From: Parascardovia denticolens DSM 10105 = JCM 12538
Lineage (GTDB): Bacteria > Actinomycetota > Actinomycetes > Actinomycetales > Bifidobacteriaceae
DNA: 64,000 nt
Direction of reading: 5' to 3'
Assembly: GCF_001042675.1 (NCBI RefSeq)
Contig: NZ_AP012333.1
Coordinates: 992,001-1,056,000 of the forward strand
Part shown: positions 32,704-42,257 of the stretch, piece by piece
Layout: each line of letters opens with the position of its first letter
How positions within the stretch are numbered: position 1 is the stretch's first letter
The notes under the pieces: model-generated
Told to the model about the DNA's origin: nothing
The model's database searches: none
Seen by the model: only the letters and a program-made list of their open reading frames with translations
Position numbers and translations under genes: made by a program

Positions 32704-34482
32704 TCAGTCCTCCTTCTTATCGCTGGTGGGGATGCCGTCCAAGGCCAGGGATTCCACGTCCGGCCCCTGACCCCCTTGGGATTCCACGATTTCCTGATAG
32801 GCCGTGCAAGTGCGCATGAGTTCGTCATGGCTCCCCCGGCCCACAATCCGTCCGTCGTCCATGACCAGGATCTGGTCGGCCTGTCTGATAGAGGAAGCGC
32901 GTTGGGTGACGATGATTTGCGTGGCCTGTCTGGTCACCGGGGCCAGGGCGTCCCGGACCCGACGGTCGGTGGCCACGTCCAGGGCGGAGAAGGAATCATC
33001 GAAAGTATAGATCTTGGGGTTCCGCAAGATGGCCCGGGCGATGCAGAGCCTCTGCTTCTGGCCGCCAGAGAAGTTCGTCCCGCCTTCAGCCACCGGGGCA
33101 TCCAGCTTCCCGGGCTCTTCGGCGATGAAATCCCCGGCCTGGGCTATGCGCAAAGCCTCCCAGATCTGTTCGTCCGTCGCCTGAGGGTCGCCGAAAAGCA
33201 TGTTGGAGCGGACGGTACCGGAGAATAGCAGGGCTTTCTGGGGAACGGTCCCGAACAAAGTGTTCAAGCGCGCCGGGTCGTATTCCCGTACGTCATGACC
33301 GTCGATCAGGATCTGCCCTTCGGTCACGTCGAACATGCGGGAAACCAGACGGACGATGGTGGACTTGCCCGAGCCTGTGGAACCGATGATGGCCGTGGTC
33401 CTGCCTGGTTCGGCCGTGAAAGAGATGTGGGACAGGACCGGATCCTTGGCCCCGGCGTAGCGGAAGGAGACGTCCTTGAACTTGATCAATCCTTTGGGCC
33501 GGGCCGGCCAATAGGGATGTTCGGGAGCCTGGACGCTGCTTCTGGCTTCCAGGACCTCATCGATGCGGCCGGCGGCCACGGATGCCCGGGGAAGCATGAC
33601 GGACATCATGGCGGCCATCATGACACCTATGAAGATGACCATGAGGTACTGGATAAAGGCCTGGAGGGAGCCGATCTGCATGTCCCCGGATTCGATCAGC
33701 TTGCCGCCGAACCACATGATGGCCACGTTGGAGAGATTGACGATGAAGAACATGATGGGGATCATGATGCTCATGAGCCGGCCCACGGGAATGAGGATGT
33801 CATAGACGTCCTTATTGGCCTTCTGGAAACGCCCGGCCTCGGTCTTTTCACGGACGAAGGCGCGGATGACGCGCACCCCGGCCACCTGTTCGCGGATCAG
33901 ACGGTTCAAAGTGTCGAGCCCCTTCTGCAGACGCTTGAACAGGGGGCCCATCTGACTGAGCAGGATGCCGGCGACGATGAGGACGACGGGAATGACGATG
34001 ACGATGGACCGGGTCAGGCTGGCGTTCTGCTGGATGGCCATGATGATGCCGCCGATGAGCATGATCGGCGCCTGGAGGATGATCATCAAGGCCATCATGG
34101 TGGCCTGCTGGACCTGCTGGACGTCGTTGGTGGATCGGGTGATGAGGGATCCGACCGAGAACTTCTCCAATTCGTTCAGGGAGAAGTCCTCCACCGAGGA
34201 GAAGAAGTCCCGGCGGGCTTCGTATCCCAGGCGCATGCCCAGGCGGGTGGACAGGTAGGAGGCGATGATGTTGGCGATGATCTGGACGATGGCCACTCCC
34301 ACCATGGCCCAGCCGATGTGGTAGACCTTGCTGGTATCGGCAGTGGCCACACCTTTGTTGATGATATCAGCCTGGAGGTTGGGCAGATAAAGGTTGAGGA
34401 TGGTCTGCGCCACTTGGAAGACCACCAGAATCAGCACCTGCCACCAGTAGGGAGTCAGGTATTTTCTCCATATTCTGAGCAT
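32704..34482 (-). CDS. Heterodimeric ABC exporter, first subunit with degenerate ATPase site
   Basis: A 592-residue exporter: six membrane segments in residues 15-310, then an ATPase domain with Walker A GSTGSGKST and signature NFSGGQKQRL. The Walker B reads IYTFDDSFSALD, with Asp in place of the catalytic Glu, and the H-loop reads IIVTQRASS, with Gln in place of His. These replacements mark the non-hydrolysing site of TM287/288- or BmrCD-type heterodimers. ATGAGGAAAA precedes the ATG at 34482. It heads a run with its partner, trmI, the SixA-like gene and glnE. Confidence 0.94.
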   Translation of the reverse strand: MLRIWRKYLTPYWWQVLILVVFQVAQTILNLYLPNLQADIINKGVATADTSKVYHIGWAMVGVAIVQIIANIIASYLSTRLGMRLGYEARRDFFSSVEDFSLNELEKFSVGSLITRSTNDVQQVQQATMMALMIILQAPIMLIGGIIMAIQQNASLTRSIVIVIPVVLIVAGILLSQMGPLFKRLQKGLDTLNRLIREQVAGVRVIRAFVREKTEAGRFQKANKDVYDILIPVGRLMSIMIPIMFFIVNLSNVAIMWFGGKLIESGDMQIGSLQAFIQYLMVIFIGVMMAAMMSVMLPRASVAAGRIDEVLEARSSVQAPEHPYWPARPKGLIKFKDVSFRYAGAKDPVLSHISFTAEPGRTTAIIGSTGSGKSTIVRLVSRMFDVTEGQILIDGHDVREYDPARLNTLFGTVPQKALLFSGTVRSNMLFGDPQATDEQIWEALRIAQAGDFIAEEPGKLDAPVAEGGTNFSGGQKQRLCIARAILRNPKIYTFDDSFSALDVATDRRVRDALAPVTRQATQIIVTQRASSIRQADQILVMDDGRIVGRGSHDELMRTCTAYQEIVESQGGQGPDVESLALDGIPTSDKKED

Positions 34483-34581
34483 TTTTCCTCATTCGTTCAT
34501 GGTGAGAAATCGACTGTTTTCGTATTCTGAAGAGACTTGTGGTGATTTTAGCCCTAAGGAACGAAAAGAAAATGAGGAAAT

Positions 34582-34613
34582 AACATGGGTGTGTCGCATA
34601 TGCTCCCCATGTT
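34582..34613. other. Inverted repeat upstream of the ABC exporter pair
   Basis: AACATGGG (34582-34589) and CCCATGTT (34606-34613) face each other across 16 bases in the spacer between the glgA stop and the exporter start. It could end the glgA transcript or serve as an operator. A TAAAAT at 34550-34545 on the minus strand may be the exporter -10. Confidence 0.4.
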
Positions 34614-34669
34614 TTCATGCGGATTTCATCAGGCCCGGGATCATTCCGGCCTCAGGACCCGCTCCGCCT

Positions 34670-35914
34670 TCACCCCCGCAGGACCTTCCTGTAGACCTCG
34701 ATCGTGTCATCGGCTATGGTCTCCCAGGAGAAGACGTCCCGGGCCCGCTCATAGCCTGCCTGCCCCATGGCCTTGGCCCGGTCCAGGTCGGAGAACATGG
34801 AGTCGATGGCCGCCGCCATGTCATGGACGAACTTGTGGGGGTCGGTCGGAGTGCCCGTCCCGTCATGGACCTGGTCGAAATGGACCAGAAGCCCGGTCTC
34901 CCCGTCGACCACCACCTCGGGTATGCCGCCGGTGGCGGAACCGACGACCGGCAGACCGCAGGCCATGGCTTCCAGATTGACGATCCCCAAAGGCTCGTAG
35001 ATGCTGGGGCAGATGAAGGCGTCGCATCCATGCTCCAAAGCGTTCAACTCCGGCCGAGGAAGCATCTCTTCGATCCAGACGATGTTCCCCCGCTTTTCAT
35101 CCAGCTTGGCGAAAGACTCCCGCACTTCCTTCAAAATCTCAGGGGTGTCGGGGGCTCCGGCGCAGAGGACCACCTGAATGTCCTTGTCGATCAAAGGCAA
35201 GGCCTTGAGCAGATAAGGAAGCCCCTTCTGGTTGGTGATGCGGCCGACGAAAAGCAAGGTGGGCCTGGACCGGTCGATATGGTAACGGTCGAAGACCTTC
35301 CAGCCGGGATCGTCCTCGGCCGGCGTGGGGAATTCCGACATGGTGATGCCATTGTAGACCACGTGGACCTTATCCGGGTCCACCTGAGGATAGGCCTGGA
35401 GGATGTCCTCTTTCATCCCGCGGGAAACGGCGATGAGGGCGTCGGCATGCTCGTAGGCGTCCTTCTCCGCCCAGGAGGACAGGTGGTATCCCCCGCCCAG
35501 CTGGTCGGCCTTCCAGGGACGGAAGGGCTCCAGACTATGGGCCGTGATGACCAAGGGAATGTCATTGAGCTGGGAGGCCAGGCGCCCGGCCAGGCAGGAA
35601 TACCAGGTGTGGGCGTGAACCAGGTCGGATTTCACATCCTTGGCCATCTGCAGGTCCAGGTCGAAGGTCTGCAAGGCCGCGTTGGCGTCTTTCATGGACG
35701 GGTCCAGGTCATAGCCGACCACGTCCAGGGACCCGGTCGATCCTTCGGACAGAGGGGGAATCTGGTCAGGGGTGCGGGGGCCGTCGAAGGCCCGGACGGT
35801 CACGTCGATCTTGCGGGCCAGGGCGTGAGAGAGCTCTTCCACATGCACACCGGCTCCGCCGTAAACGTGGGGAGGGAATTCCCGGGTCAATAAATCCACA
35901 TGCAGGTCAGCCAT
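34670..35914 (-). CDS. glgA: Actinobacterial glycogen synthase / maltose-1-phosphate synthase (GT4)
   Basis: A 414-residue GT-B glycosyltransferase. The N-terminal LLTREFPPHVYGGAGVHV is the acceptor and donor loop of the corynebacterial GlgA family. The C-terminal half has FVGRITNQKGL and EPLGIVNLEAMACGLPVV, the nucleotide-sugar site. In mycobacteria the homologous GlgM makes maltose-1-phosphate from ADP-glucose, so either glgA or glgM could be the right symbol. The glgC gene that would supply ADP-glucose is at 53.8 kb. A single-gene unit; its start has a weak GGAGCGG upstream. Confidence 0.92.
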   Translation of the reverse strand: MADLHVDLLTREFPPHVYGGAGVHVEELSHALARKIDVTVRAFDGPRTPDQIPPLSEGSTGSLDVVGYDLDPSMKDANAALQTFDLDLQMAKDVKSDLVHAHTWYSCLAGRLASQLNDIPLVITAHSLEPFRPWKADQLGGGYHLSSWAEKDAYEHADALIAVSRGMKEDILQAYPQVDPDKVHVVYNGITMSEFPTPAEDDPGWKVFDRYHIDRSRPTLLFVGRITNQKGLPYLLKALPLIDKDIQVVLCAGAPDTPEILKEVRESFAKLDEKRGNIVWIEEMLPRPELNALEHGCDAFICPSIYEPLGIVNLEAMACGLPVVGSATGGIPEVVVDGETGLLVHFDQVHDGTGTPTDPHKFVHDMAAAIDSMFSDLDRAKAMGQAGYERARDVFSWETIADDTIEVYRKVLRG

Positions 35915-35994
35915 ATCCGCTCCTTTTTACTTCAGACGACATCGTCGAAAATCTCATCTTCCATCTTACGCCCCGGACTTCCGAAAACGCAAAG

Positions 35995-36018
35995 GCCCGG
36001 GGAATTCCCCGGGCCCCT
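35995..36018 (-). terminator. Terminator after the 36-kb membrane protein gene
   Basis: A perfect 9-bp stem GGCCCGGGG (35995-36003) / CCCCGGGCC (36008-36016) with loop AATT. On the minus strand it is followed by TTTGCGTTTT. It lies 30 bases after the stop at 36046. Confidence 0.75.
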
Positions 36019-36045
36019 TATCCGCCTTTCCGGTGGAATCCTTTC

Positions 36046-36630
36046 CTAGATCGCCGTCCCGTATTCGTCCAGGTTCGGGTTCTCCTTGGAAGATCGACCC
36101 AGGAAGAAGAGATTGAAGACTCCCAGGCAGAAAAAGATGGTGATCACTACGACGGAAATCAGCTTGGCCGAATCCCCGAAAGGCAGCCAGATCAAGACCA
36201 CGAAAGCGATGGCGGCGAGGATGATGACCCCCCAATCGATCACCCGCAGCCACCAGCTGATCGGATGCGCGTTCTTGCTGGATTGGCGCCGCCGCCTCAG
36301 CTCCTCCTCGCGGACCGCCTGGAGCCGGGCCTGGGCCCTGGCGTCGCGATCCCTGTTCTTTCTTTTGCCGCCTTTGAACAAGCGATCCGGTTCAGGCAAG
36401 GAAGGATTGGCGGAGGGGACCTCGTCCTCGTCCTCCTCATCCTGACGCTGGACGTTGCTGGACGGGGTCCACTGGCCGGATTTACGCTCTTGCAGATGGA
36501 CGGACTTGTTGTTCAAAGACTGGGGATCCAAAGAACCGGAGACGACCCGGCCCTTCTCTTGGTACTGGGGTTCTTCCTCCCCCCGGCGACGGCGCTTTTC
36601 CGCCGCCCTGCGCTCTTCGCGATTTGCCAT
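36046..36630 (-). CDS. Hypothetical membrane protein with charged N-terminus
   Basis: A 194-residue protein of unknown function. Residues 1-125 are highly charged and low in complexity (Arg/Lys runs, then an acidic QDEEDEDEV), probably disordered or coiled in the cytoplasm. Two hydrophobic segments follow at about 132-150 and 157-176, and a short polar tail ends the protein. AAAGGTAGACC precedes the ATG. It stands alone between a promoter-like region and its own terminator, in front of glgA. No catalytic motif is visible. Confidence 0.8.
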   Translation of the reverse strand: MANREERRAAEKRRRRGEEEPQYQEKGRVVSGSLDPQSLNNKSVHLQERKSGQWTPSSNVQRQDEEDEDEVPSANPSLPEPDRLFKGGKRKNRDRDARAQARLQAVREEELRRRRQSSKNAHPISWWLRVIDWGVIILAAIAFVVLIWLPFGDSAKLISVVVITIFFCLGVFNLFFLGRSSKENPNLDEYGTAI

Positions 36631-36679
36631 GGTCTACCTTTGCTTTTCACTGATGAAGATACAAGTGCACTAGTAAGCA

Positions 36680-36685
36680 AGTATA
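36680..36685 (-). promoter_or_regulatory. Possible -10 of the 36-kb membrane protein gene
   Basis: TATACT on the minus strand lies 50 bases before the ATG at 36630 in an AT-rich spacer. The -35 is not clear. Confidence 0.35.
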
Positions 36686-36738
36686 ACGAGAGCGAGGAAT
36701 TTAGGCCCTCCAAAAGACGCCGGCTTTCACTCACTGGC

Positions 36739-37992
36739 CTACAGACCGTAAGCCTCGAAAAACCTTTCGATGAGCAGATCGTTGAGCATGCGCCCTTCCA
36801 AAGTCGCTGTCAGCGCATCAGCCTGTGGATCATAGACCGCCAATCCTTCCTGGGACAAGGAGGAAACCAGGTCCGTCACCGTCGCTCTCCTTCGGCCCTC
36901 CGGACCAGCCAACCCTTCCGGCCCCTCCGGCCCCTCCACGCCGGCATCAGCCAGGCGGTCGAGCCTGGCCAGGTCCAGTCCATCGCGGATGCGCAGGCCA
37001 AGTATGATGGCCTCTTCCATCTTTTCCTTCCAGCCCAGGGACTCGGAACCCTGCCAGGGGAGACGACCCTCTTCCATGACTTCGGCCCATTTCCTGGGGT
37101 GGGCTATGTCCCAGGCCCGCAAGCCAGACGCTTCGGCCGCGGCGCTGGCCTTGCCCCTCCGGTAATGGGAATGCGCCCCGGGACCGATCCCGACCCAATC
37201 CACGTTATGCCAATAGCCCAGGTTATGGCGGGACTCATGCCCGGGTCTGGCCCAGTTGGAGACCTCGTACCAGTCCAGACCTGCCTGGGTGAAGGCCTGA
37301 TCGGCGGCCCGGTATTTGGCCGCCTGGTCGTCGTCATCCGGTGCCGCGATGATTCCGCGGGAGATCTGCCGGCCCATTCGGGTGTGGGGTTCCACGGTCA
37401 AGGCGTAGGCGGAAATATGGCCGGTTCCCAGATCGATGGCCGCCCGCAGGCTCTTGTCCCAGTCCTGTATGCTCTCCCCTGGAGTCCCGTAGATCAGATC
37501 CACGCTGGTCTCCAGACCCAGGGCTTGGGCGGCTTTCACGCCCGATTCCACGTTGGCCGGGGTATGGGTCCGGTCCAGGGTCGCCAAAACGGAGGGGACG
37601 GCCGATTGCATGCCAAAGGAGACGCGGGTGAACCCGCCGGCCTTGAGCTCTGCCAGATAGGCGTGGTCCACCGTGTCGGGATTGGCCTCGGTGGTGATCT
37701 CTGCCTCCGGTTCGATCCCCCAGACCGCCCTGACGGCGTCCACCATCCGTATCAGGTCGTGGGCAGCCAGAATGGTCGGGGTCCCGCCCCCGAAGAAAAT
37801 CGTCGAGGCGGCCGGCTCCTCGATTCCCTGGCTTTCCTGCCATTGCCTGGCCAGGACCATCTCCCGCACGGCCAGATTGGCGTAATTCCCCCGGCTGGCT
37901 CCCCCGCCCAGATCAGGAGAGGTGTAAGTGTTGAAATCGCAGTAGCCGCAACGCCGTATGCAAAAAGGGACGTGGATATAAACGCTGTACAT
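36739..37992 (-). CDS. hemW: Radical SAM heme chaperone HemW
   Basis: A 417-residue radical SAM protein. The cluster motif is CIRRCGYCDF, followed by FFGGGTPT and FGMQSAVPSVL as in the HemN/HemW family. HNLGYWHNVDW is the HemW-type block, and the first-cysteine region lacks features of true coproporphyrinogen dehydrogenase. HemW is thought to deliver heme to respiratory enzymes, although bifidobacteria usually lack heme synthesis. A collagen-like stretch (EGPEGPEGLAGPEG) near residue 355 is coded by a DNA repeat. CGGAGGGGATCC precedes the ATG, 23 bases after lepA. Confidence 0.93.
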   Translation of the reverse strand: MYSVYIHVPFCIRRCGYCDFNTYTSPDLGGGASRGNYANLAVREMVLARQWQESQGIEEPAASTIFFGGGTPTILAAHDLIRMVDAVRAVWGIEPEAEITTEANPDTVDHAYLAELKAGGFTRVSFGMQSAVPSVLATLDRTHTPANVESGVKAAQALGLETSVDLIYGTPGESIQDWDKSLRAAIDLGTGHISAYALTVEPHTRMGRQISRGIIAAPDDDDQAAKYRAADQAFTQAGLDWYEVSNWARPGHESRHNLGYWHNVDWVGIGPGAHSHYRRGKASAAAEASGLRAWDIAHPRKWAEVMEEGRLPWQGSESLGWKEKMEEAIILGLRIRDGLDLARLDRLADAGVEGPEGPEGLAGPEGRRRATVTDLVSSLSQEGLAVYDPQADALTATLEGRMLNDLLIERFFEAYGL

Positions 37993-38015
37993 GGATCCCC
38001 TCCGTGAGCCGCCGC

Positions 38016-39887
38016 TTACTGGGCCTTCCGGGCGGCCCGGATCTTGTCTTTGGTGTCCTTGTCGGTCGGTTCGTCAGTAGCCAGGGCGGCCACGAAGGCT
38101 TCCTGGGGGACCTCCACATGCCCCAGCATCTTCATCCGCTTCTTACCGGCCTTCTGCTTTTCCAGAAGTTTGCGTTTACGGGTGATGTCTCCCCCGTAGC
38201 ACTTGGCCAGCACGTCCTTGCGCAAGGCCGAAATGGTCTCGCGGGCGATGATGCGCGACCCGATGGCGGCCTGGACGGGGATCTCGAACTGCTGGCGGGG
38301 AATGAGTTTGCGCAGCTTCTTGGTCATCATGACCCCGTAGGAGTAGGCCCTGTCTCTGTGGACGATGGCGGAGAAGGCGTCCACGGTCTCCCCCTGGATG
38401 AGGATGTCCACCTTGACCAGGTCGGCCTCCTGCTCCCCGTCCTCATGATAGTCCAGGCTGGCGTAGCCCCTGGTCCGGCTTTTGAGCTGGTCGAAGAAGT
38501 CGAAAACGATTTCGGCCAAAGGAATCCGGTAATGCATCTCCACTCTTTCCGGGCTCAGGTACTCCATGGTCCCCATCTGACCACGATGGTCCTGGCAAAG
38601 TTCCATGACGGACCCGATGAATTCCCTGGGGGTGATGATGTCGGCGGCCACCATGGGCTCGGTCACCTTGCGGACCTTCCCGTCCGGGAATTCGCTGGGG
38701 TTGGTCACATGATGCAGGCTGAGGTCCTCCATCTCCACGTCGTAGGTGACGTTGGGGGCGGTGGATATCAGGTCCAGGCCGAATTCTCGGCTCAGCCGTT
38801 CGGAGACGATCTCCATATGAAGCAGGCCCAGGAAGCCGCAGCGGAAGCCGAAGCCCAGGGCGACCGAAGTCTCGGGCTCATAGACTAGGGCTGCGTCGTT
38901 GAGCTTGAGCTTGTCCAAGGCGTCGCGCAGGTCGGGGAACTGGGCGTTGTCGATGGGGAAAAGGCCGGAGTAGACCATGGGTTGGGGGTCCCGGTAGCCG
39001 GGTAAGGCTTGGGAGGCCGGGTTGGATTCTTCGGTGATGGTGTCGCCGACCTTCGACTGGCTCACGTCTTTCACCCCGGTGATGATGTAGCCCACTTCCC
39101 CGGCGCACAGCTGCTTGGTCGGTTTCATATCGGGGCTGATCACGCCCAGTTCGATCGGGTCGTGGACGGTCCCCAAGCTCATCATGCGAATCTTCTGCCG
39201 GGAGCGCAGGACCCCGTCGACCATGCGGATGTAAGTGACGATCCCTCGGTAGGAGTCGTAAACGGAATCGAAGATCAGGGCCCGGGCGGGGGCCTTCTTA
39301 TCCCCATGAGGGGCCGGGATGTCGGTGACGATCCTGTCCAGGAGTTCGGGGACCCCTTCCCCGGTCTTGCCTGACACCCGCAGGACGTCGGCCTGGTCGA
39401 TGCCCAGGAGGCCGGCTATCTCTTCGGCATGTTTGTCCGGCTCCGCCGAAGGCAGGTCGATTTTGTTGAGGACGGGGATGATGGTCAGATCATGGTCGAT
39501 GGCCATGAAGAGGTTGGACAGAGTCTGGGCTTCGATGCCCTGGGTGGCGTCCACCAGAAGGACGGCCCCTTCGCAGGCGGCCAGGGACCGAGACACTTCG
39601 TAGGAGAAGTCCACGTGGCCGGGGGTGTCGATCATGCCCAGGGTGTATTCCTGCCCATCGAAAGTCCACGGCACCCGCACGGCCTGGGACTTGATGGTGA
39701 TCCCCCGCTCCTGCTCGATCTCCATCCGGTCCAGGAAGCGGTCGTGCATATCGCGGGCCGCCACGACGCCGGAAAGTTGGAGGATGCGGTCGGCCACGGT
39801 CGATTTGCCATGGTCGATGTGGGCGATGATGCAGAAATTCCGGATGAGGGACTGGTCGGTGAAGCCGGCTTGATTTCTTTCCGCCAT
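38016..39887 (-). CDS. lepA: Elongation factor 4 (LepA)
   Basis: A 623-residue translational GTPase that acts on stalled or initiating ribosomes. G1 is [10 protein letters not shown]2 is near [10 protein letters not shown]3 DTPGHVDF, G4 NKIDLP. The C-terminal half has the LepA-specific domain (to [12 protein letters not shown]). CGGAGACTTC precedes the ATG at 39887. It precedes hemW, as in many bacteria, and is divergent from rpsT, with a 175-base shared region. Confidence 0.97.
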   Translation of the reverse strand: MAERNQAGFTDQSLIRNFCIIAHIDHGKSTVADRILQLSGVVAARDMHDRFLDRMEIEQERGITIKSQAVRVPWTFDGQEYTLGMIDTPGHVDFSYEVSRSLAACEGAVLLVDATQGIEAQTLSNLFMAIDHDLTIIPVLNKIDLPSAEPDKHAEEIAGLLGIDQADVLRVSGKTGEGVPELLDRIVTDIPAPHGDKKAPARALIFDSVYDSYRGIVTYIRMVDGVLRSRQKIRMMSLGTVHDPIELGVISPDMKPTKQLCAGEVGYIITGVKDVSQSKVGDTITEESNPASQALPGYRDPQPMVYSGLFPIDNAQFPDLRDALDKLKLNDAALVYEPETSVALGFGFRCGFLGLLHMEIVSERLSREFGLDLISTAPNVTYDVEMEDLSLHHVTNPSEFPDGKVRKVTEPMVAADIITPREFIGSVMELCQDHRGQMGTMEYLSPERVEMHYRIPLAEIVFDFFDQLKSRTRGYASLDYHEDGEQEADLVKVDILIQGETVDAFSAIVHRDRAYSYGVMMTKKLRKLIPRQQFEIPVQAAIGSRIIARETISALRKDVLAKCYGGDITRKRKLLEKQKAGKKRMKMLGHVEVPQEAFVAALATDEPTDKDTKDKIRAARKAQ

Positions 39888-40010
39888 GAAGTCTCCGTTC
39901 CTACGCGCGATCAGTCGAACCTGGTCAGATCCCCTGTTGTCGTCAATATCGTAAATTATTGTAACAAGGACGCTGGCAAGGGGCGAGCCCGGTATTTTGT
40001 TGTCGTCTCA

Positions 40011-40019
40011 TGCTACTAT
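40011..40019 (+). promoter_or_regulatory. Extended -10 promoter of rpsT
   Basis: TGCTACTAT is an extended -10 (TGn + TACTAT) 44 bases before the rpsT start codon. The -35 is weak, as is common for extended -10 promoters. Confidence 0.5.
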
Positions 40020-40062
40020 GTGTCCTTGTCTACCGTACAGAACATATCGTTTGGAGATAACA

Positions 40063-40326
40063 TTGGCAAACATTAAGTCGCAGAAGAAGCGCGTTCTCAC
40101 CAATGAGAAAGCGCACCAGCGCAACGTGGCTTTCAAGAGCCAGCTCAAGACTGCCATTCGCACGACTCGCGAAGCCATCGAGTCTGGGGATAAGAAGGCC
40201 GCTCAAGAAGCCTACGCCGTCGCTTCCCAGAAGCTCGACAAGGCCGCCGGCCGCGGTGTCATCCACCGCAACAACGCCGCCAACCGCAAGTCCGCTCTGG
40301 CTCTGGCCATCAACAGCATGGAGTAA
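40063..40326 (+). CDS. rpsT: 30S ribosomal protein S20
   Basis: An 87-residue basic helical protein, the normal S20 length ([15 protein letters not shown]... to ALAINSME), that binds 16S rRNA early in 30S assembly. The only start that gives the family N-terminus is the TTG at 40063, preceded by TTGGAGATAACA. E. coli rpsT also starts with UUG and depends on it for S20 autoregulation; whether that applies here is open. An ATG-like start further up (39997) would add residues not found in S20. A strong terminator follows. Confidence 0.96.
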   Translation: MANIKSQKKRVLTNEKAHQRNVAFKSQLKTAIRTTREAIESGDKKAAQEAYAVASQKLDKAAGRGVIHRNNAANRKSALALAINSME

Positions 40327-40371
40327 AGCAGGGAGCCGTTCGGTTCGGAACGCCCGCGCTCAAACGCTCAT

Positions 40372-40395
40372 GGGGACCAGCCGGTCCCCTTTTTT
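40372..40395 (+). terminator. Terminator of rpsT
   Basis: GGGGACC (40372-40378), loop AGCC, GGTCCCC (40383-40389), then six T. Confidence 0.9.
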
Positions 40396-40422
40396 CATCC
40401 TTTTTTCACTCTTGGACCACTC

Positions 40423-41253
40423 ATGAATCATCCCATCGCCTTGGAGAGCAATTCCGTCCTCATCGTCATCGAATACCTAGGCATCCTTTTCGCCGGCATC
40501 AACGGAGGGCTGGTAGGCGTCCACAGGAAACTGGACGTCTTCTCCATCCTGGTCTGCTCCTGGGCCACGGCCCTAGGCGGCGGGTTCATCCGGGACATCG
40601 CCATGGGGGACATCCCCCCGGTCGGCATCTCCGATTACGGCTTCATCCTCACCGCTTTCGCCGGCGGCCTCATCGTCATCTTCGCCCATCTGGAGATCGA
40701 CAGCATGAACTGGTCCCTCATCTTCACCGACGCCTTGGCCACCGCCTTGTTCGCCGTGGACGGAACGGCCAAAGGCCTCACCTTCGGCTTCAACGGGGGC
40801 ACCGCCCTCTTCCTAGGCATGCTGACCGCCTTCGGGGGAGGCACCGTCCGCGATCTCCTCCTCAATGACGTCCCCCTGGTCATCCGGGACAAACACTTCT
40901 ACGCCGTCCCCACCATCATCGGCTGCGTCCTCACCATCTTCTGCATGAAGGCCAGCATGAGGCATTGGATCAGTCTCGGCTGGGAGATCGTCTTCGACAT
41001 CTGCATCGTCATCGCCGTGGTCCTGGTCCGCATCCTCTCGGTCAAGTTCAACCTCACCGTTCCCGGGGCCATGCCCCGCAAGAGGAACCAGATCGAAATG
41101 ACCAAGCGCTTCATGACCACGACCACCAAGAAGATGATCGATTACAGCTCCCATTGGTACAGCCGTCCCCAATCCAGCCGGTCGGCCAAAAGGCGCAGAC
41201 GGGGCAAAGACCCTCACAAGCAGCAACAGCATAACCAGCAGCAACGCCCATAA
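40423..41253 (+). CDS. TRIC/UPF0126-family membrane channel protein
   Basis: A 276-residue membrane protein with about seven hydrophobic segments in residues 10-215. It is built of two repeats, each with a GGG-x-x-RD motif (ALGGGFIRDI and AFGGGTVRDLL), the hallmark of the bacterial TRIC (UPF0126, YicG-like) family. Homologues form trimeric cation channels, but the bacterial role is unclear; some relatives are near amino-acid genes. The C-terminal 60 residues are basic and Gln/His-rich, unlike the compact family members. The ATG lies in the rpsT terminator wake with only a weak GGA upstream. Confidence 0.88.
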   Translation: MNHPIALESNSVLIVIEYLGILFAGINGGLVGVHRKLDVFSILVCSWATALGGGFIRDIAMGDIPPVGISDYGFILTAFAGGLIVIFAHLEIDSMNWSLIFTDALATALFAVDGTAKGLTFGFNGGTALFLGMLTAFGGGTVRDLLLNDVPLVIRDKHFYAVPTIIGCVLTIFCMKASMRHWISLGWEIVFDICIVIAVVLVRILSVKFNLTVPGAMPRKRNQIEMTKRFMTTTTKKMIDYSSHWYSRPQSSRSAKRRRRGKDPHKQQQHNQQQRP

Positions 41254-41316
41254 ACGAGCAATGCAGACCTGCCAGCATGGATAGGCGGCCATCGGAACGA
41301 AGCCGGGGCGGCCCAC

Positions 41317-41351
41317 GAAAAAATCCCACCCGATGATGGGTGGGATTTTTC
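41317..41351. terminator. Bidirectional terminator between the channel gene and rplY
   Basis: AAAAATCCCACCC and GGGTGGGATTTTT (arms about 41319-41331 and 41338-41350) form a stem of about 13 bp with T-runs on both strands, between convergent genes. Confidence 0.9.
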
Positions 41352-41435
41352 GAATGCCTGGTCTTGAGCGTTGACCTGTCCTACGAAAGACCCACACAGA
41401 TGTCTGCCTCCGCAGGCAGGCCATCAGGCGGCCAT

Positions 41436-42056
41436 TCACTCGGCCTTGTCGGCCTTCTCAGCGGTGGCGGGGACTTCGGCGGCTTCGGTCGTAGCGGCGG
41501 CGGGAGCCTCGGCCTCTTCCTCAGGAACGGTCACGGAGACCACGGATTCCTCAGGGTCTTCGATGGCCAGCTCGGAGCCTTGGGGAAGCTCCACATCCTT
41601 GGCGAAGACGTGCTCGCCATCGACCATGCCGTCCACGTTGATGGTGATGGACTCGGGCAGATTGCTCACGTCGGCGCGGACCTTGAGGTTCTGGACGTCG
41701 ACGAAGGCCACGGCCGCCCCCTTGGGGGTGCCTTCCACGAAGACGGGGACTTCCACTTCCACCTTTTCGCCGGCGTGCACTTCATAGAAGTCGATGTGCT
41801 CGATGGTTCGCTTGACCGGGTTGTGCTGGACCTCGCGGGCCACGGCCAGCTTGCTTTCCTTGCCGTACTTGATCTCGATCAGGGCGTTCTGATGACGCAT
41901 GGCCAAAGTGGCTTCTTTCTGGGGAAGCTTGATGAAGACGGGCTCCTTGCCCCCCTCGTAGATGCTGGCCGGAATCAGGCCGGCCACGCGCATGCGGCGG
42001 GCAGCCCCTTTGCCGAATTCATCGCGGATTTCGCCTTCGAGCGTGATATCTGCCAT
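41436..42056 (-). CDS. rplY: 50S ribosomal protein L25 (TL5/CTC type)
   Basis: A 206-residue protein of the long L25 (TL5/CTC) type that binds 5S rRNA. The N-terminal L25 domain (ITLEGEIRDEFGKGAARRMR to HIDFYEV) is followed by the beta-rich C-terminal domain. The last ~35 residues are an acidic Ala/Glu tail (EEEAEAPAAATTEAAEVP). AAAGGAGTATATT before ATG 42056 sets the start; an upstream open stretch to 42107 is not L25-like. Confidence 0.95.
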   Translation of the reverse strand: MADITLEGEIRDEFGKGAARRMRVAGLIPASIYEGGKEPVFIKLPQKEATLAMRHQNALIEIKYGKESKLAVAREVQHNPVKRTIEHIDFYEVHAGEKVEVEVPVFVEGTPKGAAVAFVDVQNLKVRADVSNLPESITINVDGMVDGEHVFAKDVELPQGSELAIEDPEESVVSVTVPEEEAEAPAAATTEAAEVPATAEKADKAE

Positions 42057-42257
42057 AATATACTCCTTTACTATCGTCAGCCTTGGAATCGCCGACCCAA
42101 AGAGCATATGGCCATGAATGCCTTACGCACTGGAAGCTGAGTCGATAACGGGTTTCATCCCCTCGCCAAAGCACAGGAACACTATAACCAGCGGCCTGGA
42201 TAAAAGGCGGCCGCACCGGACTGAGGCACCCGGTGGATTTCTAGCAGAGGAATTAAA

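Noticed and set aside
30265-33228. A 987-codon open frame on the plus strand opposite trmI and the ABC exporter genes
   Set aside because: Its product is repetitive in Gly, Asp, Val and His with no recognisable domain; the opposite strand holds clear ABC motifs.
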